DNA of 64,000 bases from Nannochloropsis oceanica (Eukaryota; Sar; Eustigmatophyceae; Eustigmatales; Monodopsidaceae): the NCBI GenBank assembly GCA_004519485.1, contig CP038111.1:1-64000 (forward strand), given 5' to 3'. The notes beneath the pieces were generated by a model. That model saw only the letters and a program-made list of their open reading frames with translations. It had not been told where the DNA came from and searched no databases. Positions 23,369 to 33,716 of this stretch are shown here, piece after piece. The translations under genes were made by a program, and so were the position numbers. Each line of letters opens with the position of its first letter. The first letter of the stretch is position 1.

Positions 23369-23717
23369 AAGTGTAGCCCTCCTTTCCTCCCTCCCTCCCT
23401 CCTTCCTTCCCTTCCTTCAACCCCTTTGGCTGGAGGAGTTGACGGGAGGAACTGTGCGAAGAGGTCCTCTCTCCTTCCTTCTCTCCCTCCCTCCCTCCCT
23501 CCCTCCCTCCTTTCTCCCCTTTTATCGATAGACAAGAGTGAAAGGGTTAAATGTGTGCAAACAAAATGATAGGTCAACAATGACAGAGACGCAAAAAAAG
23601 ACAGAGAGAAAGGAAGGTAGCAAATGAAAGAGACTAGAGCTAAACATGGCGACCACGCGTACAACTATTAATATACATATGTCTCTTGTACTTCCCCCCT
23701 CCCCCTGGAGGCTGGTG
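23369..23717. other. Intergenic region between convergent MFS and FLASH-like genes
   Basis: About 350 bases holding both 3' flanks, with a CCCT tract near 23485-23512. No gene was seen. Confidence 0.5.
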
Positions 23718-24317
23718 TCATCGCCTATCCCTCCCTCCCTCCCTCCCCCGTTCACTTCTCCCTTCCCCTTTCCACACTTCCCTCTTTTCCTCCTTGCCCA
23801 CTTCCCTTCGCTCCTCCCTGCTCTCTTTCTGTCCTCTTTCTTTCTCTCCTTTTCTTTCCCACTCCCATCTGTCGGCTCTCCTTTCTTCTCTCCCTCCTCC
23901 ATTGCACGCTACCCACCCTCCTTCCCTCCTCTGCTCTCTCAATCCCTGCTTCCTCACCACACTCCTTTCTTCCCTTACACCTTCCCTCCGCCCTTCTCCT
24001 CCGTCTTCTCTCCCTCCTTCTCTCCCTCCACCTCCGTTCTGCAATTGTTTCCCCAATGCTCGCACTTGCTCCCTCAAGCTCTGTAGCTCCGCGTCCTTCC
24101 TCCCCAGCTCCCGCTTGGCCGTGTTGTAAAGAGAAGATATATTTGTTCGTAGCACTTCATTCTCTTTCCGTAAGCTCACGCATTCCCGCCCCACCAAGGC
24201 TGCCTTTTGCTCGAGAGTGGTGATACGGCCCTGCGCGGCTTGCAAGCGGGTTTCCAGCTCGTGCGTAGCAACGGCCGAGGCGGGGACGTCCAGATCTTGG
24301 TAGAGATCGTCCTCCAT
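23718..24317 (-). CDS. Small coiled-coil protein resembling the N-terminus of FLASH (CASP8AP2)
   Basis: One open exon of 199 codons. It starts MEDDLYQDLDVP, continues with a coiled coil LETRLQAAQGRITTLEQKAA, and then the block LRKENEVLRTNISSLYNTAK followed by RELGRKDAELQSLREQVRAL. In FLASH, which binds the U7 snRNP protein LSM11 for histone pre-mRNA 3' processing, the N-terminal coil has 'DLYxDL', then 'L..EN..L..NIS.L..TA+.E..RKD.EI..L' in the same order. From about residue 95 on, the sequence is Arg/Glu/Gly low complexity derived from purine repeats. That tail could be an unspliced intron, leaving the real 3' end uncertain. The function is inferred from the motif only. Confidence 0.55.
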   Translation of the reverse strand: MEDDLYQDLDVPASAVATHELETRLQAAQGRITTLEQKAALVGRECVSLRKENEVLRTNISSLYNTAKRELGRKDAELQSLREQVRALGKQLQNGGGGREGGREDGGEGRREGVREERSVVRKQGLREQRREGGWVACNGGGREERRADRWEWERKGEKERGQKESREERREVGKEEKREVWKGEGRSERGREGGRDRR

Positions 24318-24667
24318 TGCTGCTTTGCTACACTGTGTTGTGCATGTATTTTGGGATTATTGCTTTGGGTGTGTTGCCCGAGCGAGAGACAGAAGGGGGG
24401 TGGGCTCCTGGAGAGGCAGGAGGTCGACAGGAAAGCAGAATACGCCCCCATTCCTAAGCAGACTTGCGCAACCTCTTGCTTACAACCTTGCTAATTCAGG
24501 AGCATATGCACATCAAAACTACAGGTTTTTTTACGTTTTGGGCGGGGTTGCGTCGTGGTTCCTATTTGTTCATTAGAAGCTTACCGGCGCGCCTCCTCAT
24601 CACCAGCCTCCTCCCCCAGTCGAGAAGCCTCCTTACACGACACGGAACGTGAAAAAGCCACCAAAAA
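24318..24667. promoter_or_regulatory. Divergent promoter region, FLASH-like gene (-) and RecA (+)
   Basis: A 350-base gap between two divergent starts, short enough to serve both genes. No motif was recognised. Confidence 0.45.
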
Positions 24668-26257
24668 ATGTTGCGGAGGCAAGCCCTCTTCCTAAATCGC
24701 ACTTGCACATCCCTTATATACCATAGCAGTAGGCGTGCTCTTGCCTCCAGCGCCAGTGATGCTTCGTCGCCCTCCTCCGCATTTCCCTTTTTTTCGACGG
24801 AAAAACAAATCGCCTTGTCCGCTACTATCAAGCGCCTCAAACGAAAGCATGGCCAAGGGGCTCTCATGAGGCTTGGGGACCAAAATCCTCTCTTTGATAG
24901 CGAATCTGTCATTTCCACTGGCTCTCGAGCCCTTGACCACGCGTTAGGCATCGGTGGGCTGCCTCAGGGCCACCTCGTAGAGATGTCTGGCCCGCAGCAC
25001 TCAGGCAAGACTACCCTTGCACTACACGTCATTGCTGAAGCACAAAAACGTGGCGGAACCTGTGTGTTCGTTAATACCGAACAGGCCTTGGACCCTGCAT
25101 ATGCGCGGCGGGTAGGGGTGGACGTCGAGAACCTCTTCATCTCTCAACCGGATGATAGCGAGCAAGGTTTGGACATTATCGAACAACTCGTCAAGTCCCA
25201 TGCAGTGCACTGCGTTGTTATGGATAGTCTCACTACATTATTGCTGGATGCAGAGGTAGAGAGGGACGTGGGCAACAGAAATCGAGAAGAAAGGGTGCTC
25301 AGTCAGGCCTTACGGAGGCTTACGCGCTCAGCAGCAAAGTCGAAATGCCTCCTTGTCTGCCTCCACCATAGCGGGGTCCACAACAAAGGCGCAAAAGTCC
25401 TGCATTTGCGGAGTGCCGTGCGGCTGGCATTTGTGCGGGGACAGACGCTCCGGGGCGAGACTCATGATGTCGGATATCGGATACGAGTTAAGGTAGTTAA
25501 GAATAAGGTCGCGCGTCCTTTTGGCACTTCAGAAATCGACGTGCTGTTCGACAAGGGCATAGACCGATTAGGTGAGCTGCTAGACATAGGAGTGGCCCTA
25601 GGACTGGTGGATAAGAAGAAGGCGTGGTTTGTGCTGAAGGATCTGGCAGGGGGGAAGGGCGGGAGGATGGGAGCGGAGGGATCGTTGGTCATGGGACAAG
25701 GACGGGAAAAGACAAGATTTTTTTTGCAGGAGCGTCCGGAGTTAGTGTCAATGTTGGAAAATGCTGTTGGGGACAGGCTGAAGACGATGGACTCGTACAT
25801 GAGGACTTTGCCGGCATCGAAGAGTCGCATTCGTGAAGAGGAGGAGGAGGAAGAAGAAGAGAGGGAGGTTGAGGTGAGAAATTTGGCAGAAGCGACGGCA
25901 GATGCCGAGGCTGTGATGAACCAGGTAGAGCAAGAAAGGGAGGGGGCATACGCATACCCATTCGAGCAGAAATCGGAAAGGGGTCTCCTTTATCGCGCTG
26001 GAGGGAAAGACAGCGCTAACGCACAGGACCCCTATGTTATCGCTCCGGCGGAGGAAAGATGGAATACTAATGGACCGACAAGGATGATGGACACTATTGA
26101 ACATTTTGGCGCAGGTGCGGGCGGAGAGGGTGTTGATTTAGAAATAGATTACCTGACGGGCGAGGTGAAGAATACCAAGGCAGCAGCAGCAGTGGAAGCA
26201 GCAGCAGCAGCAGCAGCAGCGGCGGGGCAGAAGAGGCGCGGAGAAGGGAGCTCGTGA
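24668..26257 (+). CDS. Divergent organellar RecA-family recombinase
   Basis: An intronless frame of 529 residues. An acid-free N-terminus (MLRRQALFLNRTCTSLIYHS...) suggests import to mitochondria or plastid. The RecA core shows the Walker A loop GPQHSGKTT (108-116), the catalytic Glu in NTEQALDPAYARRVGV (Glu138), Walker B HCVVMDSLTTLL and the SQPDDSEQGLDIIEQL block. RecA coats single-stranded DNA and drives strand exchange. The two DNA-binding loops differ from bacterial RecA: loop 1 reads EVERDVGNRNREER rather than GEIGDSHMGL, and the FINQ...GNPETTTGG loop 2 is replaced by CLLVCLHHSGVHNKGAKVLH, which is shorter. The C-terminus (from about 380) is an acidic, Ala-rich extension unrelated to the bacterial tail. 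It may be a RecA paralogue with altered DNA handling. Confidence 0.9.
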   Translation: MLRRQALFLNRTCTSLIYHSSRRALASSASDASSPSSAFPFFSTEKQIALSATIKRLKRKHGQGALMRLGDQNPLFDSESVISTGSRALDHALGIGGLPQGHLVEMSGPQHSGKTTLALHVIAEAQKRGGTCVFVNTEQALDPAYARRVGVDVENLFISQPDDSEQGLDIIEQLVKSHAVHCVVMDSLTTLLLDAEVERDVGNRNREERVLSQALRRLTRSAAKSKCLLVCLHHSGVHNKGAKVLHLRSAVRLAFVRGQTLRGETHDVGYRIRVKVVKNKVARPFGTSEIDVLFDKGIDRLGELLDIGVALGLVDKKKAWFVLKDLAGGKGGRMGAEGSLVMGQGREKTRFFLQERPELVSMLENAVGDRLKTMDSYMRTLPASKSRIREEEEEEEEEREVEVRNLAEATADAEAVMNQVEQEREGAYAYPFEQKSERGLLYRAGGKDSANAQDPYVIAPAEERWNTNGPTRMMDTIEHFGAGAGGEGVDLEIDYLTGEVKNTKAAAAVEAAAAAAAAAGQKRRGEGSS

Positions 26258-26668
26258 AGCAGTGGATGGAAAGACAAGGAAATCGAAAACCCTTTTAAAA
26301 CCTCCTCCACGCTCACAAGTGTTAGGCGAGTGTGCGTCATTGCATAAACGTAATGTAAAGAAGAGACGAAGACCTGGGAAATAACTACAGACTAATGTTT
26401 ACAACGCGCGGAGGGATGCAAGGCGGCAAAAGTGATTATTCATGACAACGACAAGAATGAAAACGTGACGATGATTGAAAGACGAAGAGTCACGCAGATC
26501 ACTTTCTTTCTGGGTTTGCTTTTATTTTCAGTCTTTTTATTTCCCCCCCCTTTCCATGCTTGACCCTTGTGAATCAGAGCGCTCCCGGGTACTGTCATCC
26601 CCCCATCCCCTCCCTTTAACACTCCATTCTCGCTATATTTTGTACATGCTGATGCGTCACCACGACCC
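26258..26668. other. Intergenic region between convergent RecA and ATP-grasp genes
   Basis: About 410 bases containing both 3' flanks. No repeats or genes were recognised. Confidence 0.5.
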
Positions 26669-29600
26669 TTACTCCTCTCCTTCTTCCCCCCCTTCCTCCT
26701 CCTTGATTACGAGCAGTTTCCCTTGCAGGCCCAAGAGAGTCTGGTAGTCTTTTTCCACCACGTCCTTCTCTTCATGCCACAGGAGAGCATATCCCATGTC
26801 ACTCCTTATGTCCACTGTCTTCCTCGCCCTCCCTCCCTCCTTCCACTCCTCGTAAATCACCAGCTCTCGCACCGAGGGAAGGGATTGGAGGAGATCGAAC
26901 ACAACCTTGTCTTGTCTCACTACCTCTCCCTGTTGGAAGCACACCAAGTGCACTACTCGGCCGTGGGCACGAAGGGAGGAGGGGAAGGAGGGGAGGGAGG
27001 CGAAGGAGGGCGAGGAGACGGGAGGAGGAAGAAGTGAAGGGGAAGGAGGAAGGGAGGAAATGAAGGCATCCAGCGTCAGGTCGACGGAATTGTGGCCGAG
27101 GCAGGCGTCGGTTAGTCTGCAAGAGAGAGAGAGAGGGGGAGGGAGGGAGGGACGGATAGAAGAATGTAAAGAAAGGTGAGAGGAGATAAAGCACACATTC
27201 TTCATTCATCCTTGCCTCAGTCTTTAACCCTCTCCCTCCCTCCCTCCCTCCCTCCCTCCCTCCCTCCCTCTCTTCCATGACGTACGGTAGGAAGTTGCAG
27301 AGATGCCACCGAGTATTACACTCGACGATGACGGGGATGGTGCTCCCATCGCTGGCCTTCTTCATGATCACCTGAATAAGGAAATTAGTGAAAAGGATGA
27401 GGAGGAATCGCATACAAATGTTTGAAATACTGATGGAATGCTCTGTCCATCTACCAAAACGTCTTCCTCTTCCTCTCTCCCTCCCTCCCTCTCTTCCTTC
27501 CTAACCTCTGTATGGGTCGGCCCCCACTCCACCCCCAACGCCGGCAGCACCTCCTTTAAGACATAGTCACACACCCTCCGTCCCTCCGTCTCTTCCTCTT
27601 CCTCTCCCGCCCCCTGGAGTATCGTTGCAAAGTAGACACATGGTGCTCCATTGACTGCCCGCTTGTCGTATTTCCACAGAGCAGTCACTTTATGCGTGCC
27701 AGTGGCCGAAACGGTGTCTACCGCGTACTCCTCCCCCATCAAATATTCTTGGATTAAGACCTCTTTATTCACCCCTCCGCCGTATTTGGGGGCATCTTTA
27801 ATCACATCGAACGCGTCCTTGACCTCGGTAAGGGAGAGGCAGACGTGGACGTCACCACTAGCCGCACCACGGTTGGGTTTAACGACGGCGAGAGGAGAGG
27901 AGGGAGGGAGGGAGGGGAGGAGGTGGGCCTGGATGAAAGCCTCGGCTTCTTCCCAGTTTCCCGTCAGAATCTGGAATTTATGGGAAAGGACGAGGGGCAG
28001 GGAGGGAGTTAGGGAGGGAGTGAGAGAGGGTGGGAGGGAAGGAGGAAAACAGGAATGAAATCACCCGGCACGAGGTATGGATGTCTTGTTTCATTGAGGG
28101 GTTGACCGCCACCCATCGGCAGATGCTGAAGCATCATACTCCTTCTCGGAAAGCAATTATTCCGACTAAGTTGTAATAGTATAAATACATAAAAGACCAT
28201 GAATAAATACATAAAAGAATGCATACGTATCGAAAGTCAGCAAGTAGCAGCTTGGTGTACCCACCGCCAAAAAATAAATAATAATATTAACTCTCACGGT
28301 TAATAATAATAAATGTAGGTGTAATTGTAAGTTTGTAAATGAATCATCATAGTATAATGTTAGATTAATGAATGAATAAAGAAAGCCAGCAAGTACCAGG
28401 TTGGTATGCCCGACTCCTAAAATAGAATAAATAATTAATATTTACTCTAATTCGTAATAATAACAATAACAATGAAAATTTCAAATACACGAATGAAAAT
28501 AGGATGGGGGAGGAATTGTCCTTGAATGTGGTGGAGCATACCAGATCCTCGCGCGGCTCTTGGCCGTATTAACCTCCTCCTGCGAAGCGACGCAGGTATA
28601 TCAGGCCACAGACGAGGTGTCCTCAGTCTCCACATTATCCTTGAGACGCTGGACGACATGGCCGTAAAAAAGGATTATATATTCGAGGTTATGGCTGTCA
28701 ATGGTGCCTGGAAACTAAGGCGTCATTGTTTGAGCAGCCGGTGAAGGAATTTATACATATATAATATCTCTGCACCATTTTGCACAGCCGGCGATTTGGA
28801 CCGTAAGGGGTGTTCACCTCCCCTGCCGATCAGAATGCAGTTTTTTTCTTAGGAGGAGGTTAATACAACAAAGAGCCGCGCGAGAACCTGGTGTGCTCAA
28901 CCACATTCAAGGACATGTCCTCCCCCATCCTAATGTCATCGGCGTACTTAAAAACATAAATACATCATAGTAATTATATATTGAATAAATAAATGAATAA
29001 ATACAATAAATACCTGCTTGGTGTGCCCCACCCCTCTTTCTCTCAAAGCCTCGTTGGTCATCCACTTGTTCCGCCGTGTGGGGTTTACTCCATTCCCAGG
29101 CGCGCCTACAGCGGCATGCATCCGCTCGGCAGTGGCCACGCCATGATCGGACTCGGATAGCACAAAGGCCACATTCTTAAAGGGAGGGAGTAAATTCGCC
29201 CATTTCCCCTCGTGTCCTGTACCGATGGATGATTAATAATTGCATTTATGTGTGTATGTGTGAAGGGAGAGAGTGAGTGGGAGATCGAGTGAGTGAGTGA
29301 GTTAGTGAGTTAGTGAGTACGTGTTTGTCGTACTCTTTATGTGTGTGTATATGTGTGGCAAAATGGACGACAACCTAGCCCATCACAGGGTCAGAAAGAG
29401 ACGCCATTTATATCCATCCTCACATGAACTTCTTTCCGCACCCTCCTTCCCTTCCCCCCTTCCCCCTATTCCTTCCCTCCCTCCCTTCCTCCCCCCCTCT
29501 CTCCCTCCCTCCCTGGGAACCAACCTGGTCGAGGGGCCCGCCATTTTCTCGGGCCGTTTCGGAGGCTTGCCACCGTATAGGAAGAGAGAACATCGATACA

Positions 29601-30326
29601 GACCAGATTGCGGGCTTGGGCTTGTTTCTTAATGTATCGTCCGAGGAAGGGTGAGAAGGGGTCAATAATGACGAAGGCCGTCCGATCCGAGAGAGGGAGG
29701 GGAGGAGGGCGACTTCCTTTCCCTCTACCTCCTTCTGTCCGGGAACTTATGTCTTTCTCGTCCTCATTCGCATAAGCTTCATCATTATCATCTACTTCAT
29801 CGTCGTCATCATCATCGTCAAGCACCACCCATTGCGGTGTCTCGATGCCCAAGTCAACCGAGTCCTCGGGAGGGTACACGGAAAGGATGTCGTCGTCTTC
29901 CGCGGCAATAGCCTCTTTTAGCGCTCGTGCCTTTTCTTCTGACGTGGCAGTAACGGGAAGGCTAGTGGCTGCAAGTTCTGCTGCTCCATTCACAGCGGCA
30001 GCGGCGGCGGCGGTATTGGCAGCCGCAGCGTCGATGGCACCACCCTTGGTCAGCAGAAGGAGAGAGAGGCGTCGTTTTTGTGCGGTGTAGGTGAGAGAGG
30101 CGCAGCAGTGCCAGGGTACAGAGGCAATACTGATGGTACTGCTTGAGGTGACTATAGAGCTGCTGAAAGATGGTGCCTGGGAGGAGGACGGGAAGCAGGA
30201 CAGGGGTACTGCCGCAAAGGCTCGTGGGATGGACGTCACGGTGGCAGGGAGGCTTGTGAAGAGGACGAGCAGCAGGAAAAGGAAGGAAGGGCCTTTTACG
30301 ATGCAGCGGCAGGATAGCCGCAACAT
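26669..30326 (-). CDS. ATP-grasp domain protein with N-terminal signal sequence
   Basis: Exons 30326-29525, 29216-29014, 27970-27506, 27371-27286 and 27116-26669 give 667 residues. The start is a classic signal peptide (MLRLSCRCIVKGPSFLFLLL...). Residues about 200-267 begin the pre-ATP-grasp fold (TAFVIIDPFSPFLGRYIKKQ), continued by AFVLSESDHGVATAERMHAA and NGVNPTRRNKWMTNEALRER. The ATP-grasp core then reads LAVVKPNRGAASGDVHVCLS, VLIQEYLMGEEYAVDTVSA, and WGPTHTEVIMKKASDGSTIP followed by VIVECNTRWH. The lysines and acidic/Asn metal ligands of the fold are thus present. ATP-grasp enzymes form acyl-phosphate intermediates and ligate them to amines, and this arrangement recalls amino-acid ligases of the BacD/carbamoyl-phosphate type. 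The substrate is unknown. The long exon 1 contains an Asp-rich linker. Intron 2 is large and carries a small inserted element. Confidence 0.85.
28236..28420. repeat. Two tandem copies of a block resembling the exon 2 donor region of the ATP-grasp gene
   Basis: Copies begin near 28239 (gtcagcaagtagcagcttgg) and 28386 (gccagcaagtaccaggttgg), about 147 bases apart, each followed by A/T-rich taataataat sequence. The same core occurs at the real exon 2 end (about 29005-29035: tacctgcttggtgtgcc). They look like decayed tandem duplications of the exon edge. Confidence 0.6.
28502..28930. mobile_element. 429-base MITE with about 80-base terminal inverted repeats, in intron 2 of the ATP-grasp gene
   Basis: The left end ggatgggggaggaattgtcc and the reverse complement of the right end, ggatgggggaggacatgtcc, continue to match for about 80 bases (common blocks ccttgaatgtggt, ctcgcgcggctct, ttaacctcctcct). 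TA flanks both ends (28500-28501, 28931-28932). There is no coding capacity. The short size, inverted repeats and TA site fit a miniature inverted-repeat element of a TA-targeting superfamily. Sequence-wise it is unrelated to the Harbinger-like ends at 2811/4972. Confidence 0.8.
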
Positions 30327-30732
30327 TCCTCTCTCGCTTTGTCCCTGTGTGTGTGTCACATGGATGTGTTGGTGCTCGACGCATTCGGACGCCGTACTGC
30401 AACACTATACCACCTTCATAAATTCGGGCGCGGGGCGCGGGACATGTGCAGTCGCTCGCCAAGCGCACCAGACGGCAGCGCCACTAGTCTAAGTTGTACT
30501 CAGGTGCACGAAACGCAGGCACATGCACTAGGGACGTCTCGAGGTCTCTTTTCCTCCTAAAAATGATCCTGCCTCGCCAGCAAAAAAGCATCCGAGTCTC
30601 CCAAAAAGAAGTCCTGTACCACTCGGCACTCATGTCTCTGCCCCCCTCCTATTCCCACAGCACACCAAACACAATTACCAGCATCCGTACAAAAGCATAG
30701 ACGTGCAAAAAGGGTTGCTGCCCCCCCCTTCG
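30327..30732. promoter_or_regulatory. Divergent promoter region, ATP-grasp (-) and Integrator-7-like gene (+)
   Basis: A 406-base gap between divergent starts, which should contain both promoters. A poly-C run lies just before the plus-strand ATG. No other element was recognised. Confidence 0.45.
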
Positions 30733-33684
30733 ATGGAGTCCACAGCGTCATCCCTTGCTTCTGCTCCCCCATCCTTGGCTAACGTTGCCCGCTTTTTGTA
30801 CTCCCGCATAGCGCCCATCGCCCAGCCCCTCCGTCTTCCACCTCCTAATCGAAAAAAGGGAGGACTCAGAAGAGTACGAGAAGTACGGAAGACAAGGAGT
30901 GAAAGCGTTGGAGGGAAGGAGGATGAGAACGAGAATGAGGGGCAATGGCGGCTGAACCCTCTGTATGTCCAGGAGCATATGAAGGGGATTGCAAGGTACG
31001 GGTGTTAGACATGAAGAGTAAGGGTAACCAAACATGAGGGAGAAGAAAGACAGTTGATCTCTGACCATCTCTCAACGATCCATTTACTCAGTTTCCCTTC
31101 GCCTTATTTTCATTCCTTCCCCTTCCTGCACAGCGACGCCGTAGGACCGCAATTCGAGGCTTTGGCCTCCGTCCTCCCCCACCTCTCCTTCTACCCCTTG
31201 CCATCACTAGCTCTTTTTCTCCATCAGCTCGTTCATCTCTTGCCTTTAATCACTTCTCCGACGTACCAAGCTGTCATTGTCGGGTTTATAGAGTCAATCG
31301 AGTGGCCGTTACTCGCTGCCGTTGCTGCGGAGGCAAAATTTGTATCTGCCTCCTCCTCCTCCTCCTCCGCCTCCTCCTCTTTTTCTTCTGCGATGAATTT
31401 TCAGGAAGGAGGGCGGGAAGGAGGGAGGGAGGGAGGAGGGGGATTGGGATCCATGGAATGGACGGCGTCGTCTTTGGCAGGAGGGCAGCAAGGGGGGGGA
31501 GGAGGAGGAGGAGGGGGGGGAGGAGGGGGAGGGAGAGGGGTAGGAGGAGGAAGTGCCCTCCCGCCCTTGCATGAGCTTCCTCTCTCTGCCGCTACTTTCT
31601 CCTCCTCCTCCTCATCCTCCTCCTTCTCCACGACCAACACCCTCGCCTTCCCCTCCTCCTCCTCCTCCTCCTCCTTCCCCTCCTTCCCCTGTTTTCCTCC
31701 CTCTTCCTCCTTCTTCTCCTCCCCCTCGCCTTGCCCCCCTTCCTCCCCTTGCCGTTCCCTCCATTCCTCCCTCTATCACCTCCTCAATCTCTATGGCCAG
31801 GCCAACATTCACCTCCGCTCCCTAACCCTTCGTCTGCTCGGCCTCTTTTCCAACCCCAGCCAGCACGAACAAACCCTCCTTCCCTCTCTCCTTCTCCACA
31901 CCTCCCTCCCCTCCCTCATCTCTGGTGAGCCCCCCGCCGCGGCCTTTGCGCTCCACGCTCTCGTCAGGCAGTTACCCCCCCTCATCGCCCCTTTCCTTCT
32001 TCCGTCCCTCGAGGCCATCCTCCTCTCTGACACCCTCTCCCTGGAAGAAGGAGGGAAAAGACATCTTCTCCAAGCCTGCCGCTGCGTCGCTGCCTCCTCC
32101 TCCTCCTCCTCCTCCCCCTCCTCCTGGGAGCGGAAACGGTCCTGTAACGTCTGGTTGAAAATTAGGGACGTCCTGCTTTACGCCCTCCCTCGTCTCCACA
32201 CAGCAGCAGCAGTGTGCGATGCCCTGTCTTCCCTCACCTGCCTGGGAGAAGAGAAACTCATCCTCCGGCAGCTGCAGCTGCTGCTGCAGCAGCAGCTTTA
32301 TCAACGAAATCCCAGATCAGCAGACAGGGAGGGTAACAAGACGGATGAAGACGTGGAGAAGGAGGAGGACGACGAGGAAGGAAGGGAGGACGAGGAGCTC
32401 ACCCTCCCCATCCTCCTTGCCCTTCTTGACAATCTCCAGCACGCCGCCACCGAGGGTCCACAAATCCCTACTCATGCCACAAAATGCGCTTTGCGCCTCC
32501 TTCACGCCCTTTCTCCCTCCCCCCCTTCCTCTCTCCTTCACCACAAGCTCCTCTCGTCGCTTTCCATGCGGCTGCTGAGCTCTCCTCCTGTGTATGACGG
32601 TCTTACAAAGGCAAGCTACCTCCACCTTCTCGCCGCCCTTGCCCTCTCTTCCTCCTCCTCCTCCACTTTCTCCCCCTCTTCCTCCTCCTCCATTGCTTAT
32701 GCCGTCCTGCGAGTCCTCTCGAACGACGAGCTTCTTTTCTGGCTTTCGGTCCCTCCCTCCACCCCGCCGTCCCTCCCTCCCTCCATCCAAGCGCAGGTCC
32801 AGAATGAGGACTCAAAGGGAGGAATAAAGGGGATGAGGGAAGGATGGCGCCTGGCCGCATCGAGGAAGGAGGAAGCGCGTGTATATTTTGCATGGGCAGA
32901 GGCATTTACCACCACACTCAGGAAAGTCAAAAGCGAGGGAGGGAGGGAGAGAGGGGACGAGGAGCAAGGGAAGGCCACGAGGATCCTGGACGTGTTTTTG
33001 AAGGACGTACTCTTCCCAAGGGTGAGGACACTGCTTCTAGGGAAGGAGGAGGGTGAAGAGGAGGGAGAGGAGGAGAAGGAGGAGGAGGAAGAGGAGGAGG
33101 AGGAGGAGGAGGAGGAGGAGGAGATCGCTTGTCTGTTGTCGGCGGTGCTGGCGGCGGCTAGCGCGGAGGAGCAAGCGCCCTTCCATTCAACCCTTCTCTT
33201 TACCATGACCCTCCTCGGAAACCTCCGGAAGGACGCCCCTTCCCTCCCTCCCTCCTCCTCCCTCCCTGCCTCCTTCCTCCTCCTCAAGCTTCTCTCGGCG
33301 CTTGCTACCCTCGATCGATGGGACATCATGTCCTCCCTCCTTTCCTCCTCCTCCTCCTCCTCCTCCTCTTCCTCCTCCCTCCTTGCACGCTCCCCCCTCG
33401 GCGTCCTTCTCTTCCCTCCCTCCCTCCCTGCGGCGAGAATAGAGGAGAAGATGGAGGACGGGGGGACGGAAGGGAGGGAGGAAGGGGAGGAGGTAGCGGC
33501 GTTGGTGGCAGCCATGCGTATCTGTCGAGGCACGGCGAGGGACCAAGAACTCCTGCTCCACGCCCTCCTTCCCTCCCTCCCTCCCTTCGTGGAAGAGGAA
33601 GAAGCAAAGGGCAGAAAGGAGGAAGCCAAGAGGCCAAGGACGGAAAAAGAGGTCAAGAGTGCGATGGAGGTAGAGACAGAAAGT

Positions 33685-33716
<32 letters not shown>

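Noticed and set aside
23718-24020. Arg/Glu/Gly tail of the FLASH-like protein as a functional RNA-binding region
   Set aside because: It is composed of purine-repeat translation and may be untranslated or intronic.
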